Part shown: positions 10,545-18,862 of the stretch, piece after piece
How the letters are laid out: each line of letters opens with the position of its first letter
Numbering within the stretch: position 1 is the stretch's first letter
DNA from: Cordilura impudica
Lineage: Eukaryota; Arthropoda; Insecta; Diptera; Scathophagidae
Direction of reading: 5' to 3'
Assembly: GCA_963682025.1 (NCBI GenBank)
Contig: OY821519.1
Coordinates: 165,285,842 to 165,349,841, forward strand
Length of the DNA: 64,000 nt
Position numbers and translations under genes: made by a program
The notes under the pieces: model-generated
What the model was told of the DNA's origin: nothing
What the model saw: the letters and a program-made list of their open reading frames with translations, nothing else
Databases searched by the model: none

Positions 10545-11455
10545 GTGTGCAAATAATCATTATCTACTGATAATGCGAGATCTCGGACCCGATTTTTATT
10601 TATGTAAGTAATTAATTTCTCCATAGTCATGTCTAGACATGTAGGATTATCGTTAAAACCTATGATAAAATCATCTTGAACTTTATTAATTTGACCGAAT
10701 TCTAACTTCATAGAAAATATCATTTTGTGCACATTGTTGACATGTACATCTGAAATGGACGTACATTCCCACATATGAATATCTTTGGTACTGTCACTAT
10801 TTTCAGGAATTAAATTTAAATTATTTGATGGGTAGTAATTTCTTGCCAACTGCCTTTTCATTACGTGTGGGAATCATTGTTTTTAAAATATCTGAATTAA
10901 TTTGAATTTTAGATAAGGCATCTGCATTAGTGTCCATGCCGCCCTTTCTGTAAATATATATATCAAAATCGTAATGACATATATCAAAATCGTAATGACA
11001 TAAATCCAATCTAAGTCTTGTTAGTTTAGAAGATTGGTTTTTATGTGCAAACAGCGAAACGAGTGGTCTATGATCTGTTACTACTGTAAATTTTCCACCG
11101 TACAGGTATGGTCTGACAAAATTTATGGGCCAATGAATAGGTAGTAGTTCTTTTTCTATTACGGATTTGTTTAAATCGTGTTTTTGAAGAGATTTACTTG
11201 CGTATGATATTGGTAAATCGTTACCATCGTTATCTTGCGAAAGTACACCTCCTAAGGCATAGTTCGATTCATCAGTGGTAAGCACAAATGTTTTTGAAAA
11301 ATCTGGATATTGCAAAACAGGTGGGTTTCAAATGATTTTTGGCATTCGTCGGGCCAAATGAATATTTGACCTTTCTTTAACCGATTATTCAAACATTTAG
11401 TTAAATCTGCAAAATGAGGTATAAATCTTCTATAGTAATTACAAAATGCCACAAA
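10535..11455 (-). pseudogene. Gypsy-1 RNase H and connection
   Basis: Minus strand. The connection domain VRRFVAFCNYYRRFIPHFADLTK (about 11460-11390) leads to FIWPDECQKSFE. RNase H then reads FVLTTDESNYALGGVLSQ (first Asp), LPISYASKSLQ, EKELLPIHW (Glu), FTVVTDHRPLVSLF (second Asp), and TNADALSKI (third Asp). The word CHYDFDI occurs twice in a row (10961-11005), a recent 21-bp tandem duplication. A linker follows to the zinc-binding domain. A frameshift separates connection and RNase H near 11315. Confidence 0.88.
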
Positions 11456-11459
11456 TCGT

Positions 11460-12013
11460 CGAACTTCATCCGCATCTTTTGGTACGGGATAATTTTCAAT
11501 TGTCTTATGTTTTGAAGAATCGGTTTTTATGCCGTCTTTGGTTATTAAGTGTCCTAAATAAACGACTTCAGATTTAAAAAATACACATTTACTTGCGTTT
11601 AGTTTTAGATTATATTTTCTTCTTCTTTCAAAAACATTAATTATGTTTTCATTATGATGTTTTAAACTACATCCAAAAATAATGATGCGATAGTTAACAT
11701 TCGCTGGAAACTATTCGATGAAATTTTCAATCCAAAAGGTAATCTTTCAAATTGATAGTGGCCATCTGATGTTGAGAATGCAGTATGACGTCTAGAATTT
11801 TCATCCAACATTATTTGATGAAACGAGCTAGTCATACTAATTTTTTATTAAGTTGCCTAAAATCAACTACAAGTCGCCATTTCTTTTTGTCTCCATCGCT
11901 CTTCTTTGGAACAACAAGCAATGTGGAATTTTATATTATATCGTCATCAAACTGTTTTTTAACTTGTTGATTAATTACCTCGATCTGTGCCTGTGGCAAA
12001 CGATAATTTTTAA
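11460..12013 (-). pseudogene. Gypsy-1 reverse transcriptase palm (catalytic motif deleted)
   Basis: Minus strand from the DNA-transposon junction: IKNYRLPQAQIEVINQQV, NSTLLVVPKK, WRLVVDFRQLNKK, then TAFSTSDGHYQFERLPFGLK and SFQRML. The next recognisable block is IIIFGCSLKHHNENI, which in Gypsy-2 directly follows YVDD. About 25 codons including the catalytic YxDD are missing at about 11690-11700. Then NLKLNASKCVFFKSEVVYLGHLI follows. Also broken by stops (for example IIxNST near 11935). Confidence 0.85.
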
Positions 12014-12021
12014 TATACACA

Positions 12022-13269
12022 CAAGAATGATAGAATACAGGATTACGCCATCCCGCGGACACTATTAAAATTTTTAGCGCCTGGGGGTAATGTGACGTCA
12101 CGCAAACTGTGTTCTTATTGGCTAATAATTTTCAGCTGTCAAACTGTTATGTTTATGTGTATGTTTATACATAAACAATAACATTGTAACGGTGGGACAA
12201 TTTATAATTTTTCTCCTCAAATTATTTGTTAGTAAAAAAATATTATTTTTCATAAATTTGCTAATATATTTATTTTATATTAATTAAATAAATATGGTCT
12301 AAGAATATTTTAACAAATTTTTAAAGCTACTGTTTTGTACTTTAGATTAAGGTTACTAAATGTTTTTAACTATGTTGTTATTTTATTAAATTTTCTGTTT
12401 CGTTTATTAATATTTTGAGCAATTTCGGCATTTAGTACCCTTATTCTAAAATACATCTAAAAAGAAGTTTCTTCGCTTCTTCATTTCCTTGAACGTCTTT
12501 AGCTTCTAGCCAATGTGTTTGCAAATATCCACTTGTTAGCAACAATTTTTCGCCATTTAATTTTACAAATATTACATCGCATGATTTTAGCGTCTCCATT
12601 AAAAAGAATGATGGCTTAGTTAGCCCACCTTCACTTAGGTGGTTAACCCATGAGTAGGTCGAGTACTCTAGAGGTTAACCACAATATTAGGGGCTTCATT
12701 TTTAATTTGTTGGAAATATATCCAGCCAAATTTTCCAACCCGTCATATTGCAGGTCTTCAAACTCATTTTCTTTATTTTGTGATTGATATACATCTATAG
12801 TACAACTATAGTAAAAAAAATATCATAATTTTATTAAAAACACCCAAAGTTTTAGGTTTTTGCACAATTTCTCACTTTTTTTTACTATTGCTTTGCTTGC
12901 ATTTGCCCACTGCACACCGCATGTTTACGTTTTTTCTGCTTTTTTGTTTTTTAGGTTTTCTTTAAGCTGCAACTTTTAGACACACTTCACTGAATGTTTT
13001 TATTATTTTTAATTATTTTAATATTGTTTTCCACAAAATATAAGGCTAAATTTTTAATTTATAACAAGAACTGATTTAATATTTTCTTGAGAACTGTCAA
13101 AGTGATTTTAATTGAACGGTTGCCAACTATCACATAAAACATACATTTTTCACTAGATTTTATAAATTTCCCACATGAAACTGATTTGGTAACCCTTGCG
13201 TGTGGTAATGTGACGTCATCTAACGGGAAAACATTCGGATGGAGTAATCTTGTATTCTATCATTCTTTA
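12022..13269. mobile_element. Non-autonomous DNA transposon with 8-bp target duplication
   Basis: 1248 bp inserted in Gypsy-1 RT. The 8-bp duplication TATACACA flanks it (12014-12021 and 13270-13277); removing the insert and one copy restores PVYIKNYRLPQ of the RT in frame. Termini are inverted: AAGAATGATAGAATACA, then GGATTACGCCATCC on the left, matched from the right end by AAGAATGATAGAATACAAGATTACTCCATCC. No transposase gene is visible. An 8-bp duplication fits hAT or P superfamilies; not assigned. Both ends carry GGTAATGTGACGTCA. Confidence 0.9.
12617..12684. repeat. Dyad within the 1248-bp DNA transposon
   Basis: GTTAGCCCACC with AGGTGGTTAAC, and GGTGGTTAACCC with AGGTTAACCAC, can form alternative hairpins. 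Function unknown. Confidence 0.6.
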
Positions 13270-14080
13270 TATACACAGGTGTTTTATCTGATACAGACAA
13301 ATGTTGAGTATAAAAATTATTAGCTGATAGTTTGTCTCCTTTCAAATGAAAAATGTCAGAATATTCTTCAATTATTTCATTTGGAGAACTTTTAGCATAA
13401 TTATCAATATTATCAATATTTAATATGTCTAATAATTTCTCAAACCGTTTTCTATCTGTATTAGTAAAATTCTGTTTGTTTCGAGTTACACAAAGATAAT
13501 TAGAGATTGGTTCAACGTTGAATTCAATATTTCTAAGTTTTACAACTTTCTCAGTTGTATTAAGATTTTTACGTGAGCAATTCCTTCCTTTGGAATGATG
13601 CAATTGCTTAGAAATACTCCTTCCCCTAATTGTTTGTTTAGAATCAAACTGTCTTCCGTTAAATTTACGTTAATTTGATGTATGACTTCGCTACGTTTGG
13701 GTAGTGTTATGAAAAAAATCTTTTAAGATTTTTGATTTCATAGGTATGGTACATTCTTCATTCTCAACAAAAGTTATAAAAAAAGTTTCATAGTCTATTT
13801 TAGCTAAGAGTTTGTTTAGAATATCGCGACCTATTATTCCATCTGTTTTAATTGGAAAATCGTCTTCTATTATTTGGAATTTGTGTGAAATATTTTTATT
13901 AAATATGCTAAAATGCATATCAAGTGTACGTAACGAGGTAATGGATTCATTTGAAATGCCTGACAACGTACAACAATTGTTTTCGTCAATTGTTTCATTT
14001 ATATTAAGAACATTCTTTTTGCATAAAGATATGTCAGCGCCAGTGTCTACTAGGAAACTTAAAAATTTGTTATTTTAATT
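13270..14080 (-). pseudogene. Gypsy-1 protease and N-terminal reverse transcriptase
   Basis: Minus strand. The protease active site is FLVDTGADISLCKKN (about 14060-14020), followed by TLSGISNESITSL and the flap/C-terminal part DGIIGRDILNKL with DYETFFITF. A linker follows (VVKLRNIEFNVEPISN), then the RT entry EYSDIFHLKGDKLSANNFYTQHLSVSDKTPVYI, where the DNA transposon interrupts. Frame changes occur near 13690 and 13605. Confidence 0.88.
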
Positions 14081-15141
14081 CTATATAATTTGTAATATTA
14101 CTCGTAATATTAAATATTTTGTGTCTATTATATCCAGAAGGTGCATTTTATTTTTTGCCTGACTCCCTTCCGGACTCTGGGAGTTTTCCTGTACCACGTG
14201 TACATTTTGTGAACTATTATTACCCCGATTTTCGTTATTATTCCGATTTTGGTTATTATTCCGATTTTGGTTATTCGAATTGTGATTGCCATTATTATTA
14301 TTTCTATTCGAATTATTATTGTAATGGTTATTCCTATTTGAATTGTAGTTGTTTCTGTTGGAATTGATTCCATTTGAATTATGATTACTATTGTTCCTGT
14401 TAGGATTTTTGTTATTATTATTATTGTTTGAATAATTATTGTAAGAATTTCTATTGGAATTGTGGTAATTTCTAACCGTATTATTGTTTTGCAGGTTATA
14501 ATTGGAATTGTTATTTCCCTGATTGTTTCTTCTATTGGGATTGTTTCTGTTAGAGTTGTTGTAGTTATTGTTCCTATTTCTATTAAAGAACATAACTTGG
14601 TTTTCTATTTGATTTTCTATATTTAAGGCTAGGGTTACTGCTTCATTTATCGTTTTTGGTTGTGCAGCAAAGATGGTACTTATATACTTTTCATTCAAGC
14701 CTTGTTTGAATATATTAAGGGACTATAGTTCTTTTTTTTTTTACATTGGATAATTCCGTTTCATTTTCTAATTTTAACTTTTGTATTTCAACTTCGTTTA
14801 GTTCGTCAACTAATTTTAAAATTTTATCACTATAGGTGCTTATCGAATCATTTCGTTGTTGAAATCTCGAAAGTAAGTTTTGTATTTTACTCACTGTTCG
14901 ATTACCTTTATATCTATTTGTGAGAAATGTTTTTAAAGAATTGAAATCTGTTTTTGATTGCTGTTCTAACGGTTAAACTACATTTTATATTTACTATGAA
15001 ATTTATTAGCATTGGATTAGAAATATCATTCAAGGTGTCGTATATTAATTTTATTATTGTTAAAAATGGTTTATGTTCTTGAAAATTTCCTTTAAATTTA
15101 GGAATTATCTTGAATGCTGTTTCTAAATTGAATGATGCCAT
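14081..15141 (-). pseudogene. Gypsy-1 gag with Asn/Arg-rich nucleocapsid
   Basis: Minus-strand gag. The N-terminal part MASFNLETAFKIIPKFKGN is typical of capsid starts (PKFxG). Frame breaks lie around 14910 and 14700, then comes NEKYISTIFAAQPKTINEAVTLALNIEN. The C-terminal ~130 residues are almost only Asn, Arg, Ser and Tyr (14580-14180). No CCHC zinc knuckle is visible, so RNA binding is presumably through the basic Asn/Arg tract. Gypsy-2 has a similar tract; Gypsy-3 instead retains a zinc knuckle. Confidence 0.85.
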
Positions 15142-15441
15142 GTTCGTGTTTTTTCCTATTTCTGATTCGAATTCTGATCTTTGTGGGCTTTCTTCTTCTT
15201 GTGATTCTATTTCTTCTTCACTTTTTGTTTGAGATTCTTCTTTTTCTATTGGCTTTAAAAATTTTATTATCTCTCTTTTTAGTTCTACTATTTGTAATTT
15301 CGCCTCAATTGTTCTCCTTGTCTACTTTCTATTAGGCTGTTTTTTTAAATTTTTTAATAATTCCTGTAGAATATTAAATTTGTCCATTTAATTTATGAAA
15401 AAATTTTATTTTATTTAAAGTAAAATATGTATTTTTAGTTT

Positions 15442-15687
15442 TTAACCATTTGTGGCGCAAATTCTAGATGCCGTCTTAATAGCAAATTTTTTGTAGTGCT
15501 CTTGCACTTTGTGTAAACCAATTGCAATAGAAATACAAACTATCACTAATATTACATGTGAGGTGTGGTTATCTTCTTCAGCTGCTGGAGTCGGTATGCG
15601 TACCGTGACGTATTTTTCGATTATTTGTGTTGTTTGTTTTCCCCTGTCTATCATGTTGTTGGCTTCATAACCTGTAAACATAAGCAT
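15442..15687 (-). CDS. Gypsy-1 leader ORF B: small single-pass membrane protein
   Basis: 81 codons on the minus strand between the primer-binding site and gag, starting at an ATG at 15687. A hydrophobic segment HVILVIVCISIAIGL (about residues 44-58) is preceded by acidic AAEEDN and followed by a basic tail HYKKFAIKTASR, giving a predicted single transmembrane helix. Function unknown. The same position in Gypsy-3 (59920-60126) is occupied by another short membrane protein. It is intact while gag and pol are ruined, though small size alone could explain this. Confidence 0.5.
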   Translation of the reverse strand: MLMFTGYEANNMIDRGKQTTQIIEKYVTVRIPTPAAEEDNHTSHVILVIVCISIAIGLHKVQEHYKKFAIKTASRICATNG

Positions 15688-15816
15688 TATAGATGTTCCG
15701 ACCTTCTTCCAGAAATTAATTTTAGTTCAGCAGTTTGAGCTGTTGGTAGAAGTTACGCTTTTGTTCTCATTTACTAATGCGATTAATCTTCTCAATTCCT
15801 CTCGTTGGTATCTGCC

Positions 15817-16029
15817 CTAGTTTTTTTTACCACCTCTCGATTTCTTCTTTGTTGTACTCAGTTTGGGTGATAGACTAAGTGGTTTTGAAATTCGTTTTTT
15901 ATACTCTTCTATGGTCAACGCTTTTGGATCATAACTTTTGCGTGTAGCTTTGTATTCCTGTAGATTGTTTGTAATGTCTTCTGGGACGTATAAATCCTCG
16001 TCCAAAATTTGTTTGTAATTTATCAGCAC
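15817..16029 (-). CDS. Gypsy-1 leader ORF A: small basic protein
   Basis: 70 codons on the minus strand, the first ORF after the primer-binding site, starting ATG at 16029. It contains ALTIEEYKKRISK and ends in a Lys-rich tail KKKSRGGKKN. The matching ORF in Gypsy-3 (59496-59771) has PLTLEQYRQS and RKKRRGG in the same order. The shared motif in two otherwise diverged elements argues it is a real gene. Basic character suggests nucleic-acid binding (inference); no known family recognised. Confidence 0.5.
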   Translation of the reverse strand: MLINYKQILDEDLYVPEDITNNLQEYKATRKSYDPKALTIEEYKKRISKPLSLSPKLSTTKKKSRGGKKN

Positions 16030-16219
16030 TTATATTTTTATTATTGAATCAATTTCCTCTTTTGACGGGATGTCTTTTAGCGGTGGTAGAATTTCCACGC
16101 TGATAACGGACATTTATGTAGTGGAAGATTTTATATGATTGGAGGTTTAATAAGTAAACGCAGGATCAGGTAATAAAAGATTTTACCACGGAATCGAAGG
16201 TTTACCAGCTCCTGGAATC

Positions 16220-16233
16220 TATCAGGATCGCCA
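16220..16233 (-). promoter_or_regulatory. Gypsy-1 primer-binding site
   Basis: On the minus strand TGGCGATCCTGATA lies 7 bases after the 5' LTR end. It starts with TGG, as needed to pair with a tRNA 3' CCA. It is nearly identical to the Gypsy-3 site (59194, TGGCGATCCTGCC) and resembles the TGGCGACC-type sites of 412/mdg1 elements. Confidence 0.75.
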
Positions 16234-16240
16234 TGTGATG

Positions 16241-16603
16241 TGTGATGACAGAATATTTAAATGTGTAGACAGCTAAGACTGGAAAGAACCGAGCCAGTTT
16301 TATGAAGAACTTTCTCATGTGCTTTCCTCAAAGCAGTGCTTGTGTGCACGCTAGATGTACTTGTTGGACAAGAGATAGAGAGTTGCACTTTGGCAGACTT
16401 CTGCCAGTTGATCTGCACTTTGGCAGACTATGCCAGTATTATCGCACTTTGGTAAACTTTGCCAGTAAAACAATTTACTTTGAAGGTTGTATAATGATTG
16501 ATTTTTATTCAAAAGAGTTTCGGTCTTTTATATGCTAGTAATTTATCTAATAATTCTTACTTAGTAAAAGTAAACAAATAAATATGTGTGTAACATCACC
16601 ACA
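16241..16603 (-). mobile_element. Gypsy-1 5' LTR (short form)
   Basis: 363 bp from TGTGATGACAG to CATCACCACA. Matches 8378-9104 over both ends, with the length differences described there. Contains the three hairpin repeats at 16384-16465. Confidence 0.88.
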
Positions 16604-16880
16604 CTGAGTTGATCGATTTAGAAGAATGAAAGCTATTTCTCAACATTTTTGCTGACGGTGGAAAGAGGAATACCTGATTAATTTGCCTAAAGGGTATAAA
16701 TGGCAAAGTCCGGAACGAAATTCAAGTTAATGATTTAGTCATTACACGGCACGAACAATTACCTCCAACTTCGTGGAGATTAGGCCACATCGTTAAAACC
16801 TACCCGAGTAGTGACGGTCACGTGAGAGTCGTCTATATACGCACTACGAATGGTGTTGTATGATGGCATATCGCAAAACT
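16604..16880 (+). pseudogene. BEL/Pao copy 2: C-terminal domain resumed
   Basis: Continuation of pol after the Gypsy-1 insertion: DRFRRMKAISQHF, RWKEEYLINLPKGYKWQSPERNSS, then after a frame change NDLVITRHEQLPPTSWRLGHIVK and DGHVRVVYIRTTNGV. This is the DUF5641-type ending of BEL/Pao pol, with a stop at HF*RW. It confirms that 8370 and 16604 were once contiguous. Confidence 0.88.
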
Positions 16881-16957
16881 GGTCATTCTGACTAGTATAA
16901 TAAATTAAATACTCATGTTATTACTTTTTTCGCTAATATCTGTTATTAACTAGAACT

Positions 16958-17890
16958 ATGGACGACTACCCATCTTTCTGCCCCAGCTACCCCTTTCTGC
17001 CGCAACCCCTTTGGCTGCACCCGTTGCTGATAAGGAAGATATACCGGCTTCTGGTGGTGAACGGCCTCTGGCTGCTGACCCTCCAGCACCAATCATGTCG
17101 TCGATTTCCGCAACTTTGCCGGAATCCAATGGAACCTCGAGTTCGAACATTAGTCCCGAAATCATTAATCGTCAGTGCCGAGTATGTAGTGGTTGGTAGA
17201 CATTCATTGAGGAATGTGGAAAATTTCTACGATTGAGCTATGAGCGGAAGTTGCTCATGCCCTTCACCACTATTGTTCTCGCTGTTTGGCGTATTCATAA
17301 TCCGCAAAAGTTCGTTCTTTGCACCCTGGCTCAAAGAAGAAACAATTACCTCGCTCTGCGGCTTCTTCCTCGAAAAGGCCTACTTCTGGCCCGCTCGTAG
17401 CACTGCCTAATAAATCCACTACTACCATGCACTCTCCGACGTTGTCCGCTTTCTTAACTTATCCCTTACCTTATCGTCATGTTGTTACGTTTCCCCCCAC
17501 TGTGTTGATCAGACTCGTCTTACCGACAAACTTCATTCCGATACGAGCAGCCTTGGATAATATTGGATATTGTTTATTAAATGTCGGTTCGTCGTTTGAT
17601 CCCACACAACGAATTTCGCTCACTGCGAAAGTAACTAAAATGCGCAGGGTTAAGACTCCTTCTGAATCTGTTCCAGATTCTATACGGGAACATTTTGCTG
17701 GGTTCCATTTGGCGGACCCCTGTTTTAACATATCTGGGCCGGTAGCTTTGGTCTGAGGACCTGAAGTCAATCATCAGATTATTATAGGAAAAATATATTG
17801 GAGCCCGAGTCTTCCAATGGCACAATATACCATTTTTGGTTGGGTCATATCTGGCCAATCCCCATTTCTAGGCAGGTCCTATTGTACCTA
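16958..17890 (+). pseudogene. BEL/Pao gag zinc region and protease fragment
   Basis: A BEL gag C-terminus is visible across frames: CRVCSG (about 17178), FIEECGKFLRLSYERKLL (17200-17255), then HHYCSRCLAYSH (about 17262-17300), the Cys/His-rich layout of BEL Gag. The retroviral-type protease domain follows: FPPTVLIRL, IPIRAALDN (active-site region; the expected ALLDSGSQ is degraded), GFHLADPCFNISGPVALV, and SLPMAQYTIFGWVISGQ. It starts only ~80 bp after the pol end of copy 2, with no LTR between, so it is out of the normal order. Confidence 0.75.
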
Positions 17891-18850
17891 GGATCTCCTT
17901 ATATCAGCGACCCCTTGGGTCAAACCCGATCCCCTTGGATCAACGCGGTCTCTTGACCGCTCGACAAAATCCAGTCTATACTGGTCTGATTCCTTGATCG
18001 GCTGATCCCTTTATCAAAAAACCCAGTCCATACTGTTTTTCCCTTGACCATTAGTTTTAAGTGTTTTTTGAAAAAATTTAAAACAAATATTAAATATTAA
18101 AAGCTGTAAAACAAAAAAAGGTAAATTTTTATAATATTTTTAACCTAAGTTACCTTTGTGTTGCACGGTGGCTGGCAATGTTTAAGTACAAATTCTTTGA
18201 TTTTGCTTATTAAATTTAGTTTGCCCCTTTGCAAACCCTAACCCTTTTTATGGGTTAATTACAAATATAAACTAAGTTTTACTCCTTTTTGTAAAGATCT
18301 TTGTAGGAAGTATTTACATAGATTCTAATGAGTAAACCGTTAACGGTATAAAAAAACATTGCTTGTTGCCTCTTTCTATCTTAGTTAGATGTAACTTTTT
18401 AATCTTTGTTTGAATATCAAGGCGAACACATCGTTCACGTGGATATCTTTATATACAGTCTACCCATTTCATATCAAGGTAATATATTATAAATAAAATT
18501 TAGAGATCCTTTTCTCTTAATAATGAAATCCTAAAAATACTTGTTTTCTTTATTTCCAAAATCCTGCATCACTCAAAGCAATCAGTGTGGCCCAAGGCTT
18601 TTAACGTTAGATAATATCTCTGATTTCAGCTTTGGTTGCTAAACAATGAGTAATTTGTTTTCATTTATATTTCGTTATGTATACAATCTAATGTTTGTAA
18701 CTAGCTTGACAACTTTTAGCTTGCTACCAACAGTGTAGATGGTGTTGCAATATATAACCATACTCAAATGCCGCTACTCCACAACTCCCATCTGAAGTTT
18801 AATCTTGTTTTAAAACTGTGTTATTTTAAAATATCAATAATACTAAAATA
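17891..18850. other. Non-coding; possible LTR or leader remains
   Basis: No reading frame supported. 17895-18040 holds short GATC-containing repeats (CCTTGGATCAA, CCTTGATCGGC, CGGTCTCTTGACCG). A palindrome ACCGTTAACGGTATAAA sits near 18335-18352 with a TATAAA core. This could be an LTR of the BEL fragment to its left, but no second copy is available to prove it. Confidence 0.4.
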
Positions 18851-18862
18851 TAAATCTATAAT
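18851..18862. repeat. Left flanking direct repeat of the satellite block
   Basis: TAAATCTATAAT; the identical 12 bp occurs at 21835-21846, right after the last inverted unit. At least 11 bp (AAATCTATAAT) lie outside the array and look like a target duplication. Confidence 0.75.

Larger units (their letters stand above)
8378..16603 (-). mobile_element. Gypsy-1: Ty3/Gypsy retrotransposon inserted in BEL copy 2
   Basis: Full-length but dead LTR element on the minus strand. Both LTRs begin and end in TGTGGTGA/TCACCACA-type termini (the 16241 LTR reads TGTGATGA). Minus-strand order: 5' LTR, primer-binding site, two small leader ORFs, gag, protease, RT, RNase H, integrase, polypurine tract, 3' LTR. 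BEL coding sequence stops at 8377 and resumes at 16604, proving insertion. The body is interrupted by a DNA transposon at 12022-13269. The order and leader ORFs resemble the 412/mdg1 branch (inference). A clean target duplication is not visible. Confidence 0.92.

Noticed and set aside
12085..12103. CRE-like TGACGTCA as a host promoter element
   Set aside because: It lies inside a transposon terminus and is duplicated at the other end; no host gene nearby.
14119..14373. Tyr- and Ile-rich frames opposite or shifted from the Gypsy-1 gag
   Set aside because: Shadow frames of the Asn-rich gag tract.
8374..16608. Target-site duplication for Gypsy-1
   Set aside because: GATG before and CTGA after do not match; the ends were judged from the LTR termini and BEL continuity instead.
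18335..18352. Host promoter at ACCGTTAACGGTATAAA
   Set aside because: Only a chance TATA-like palindrome in probable BEL or LTR remains; no gene follows.
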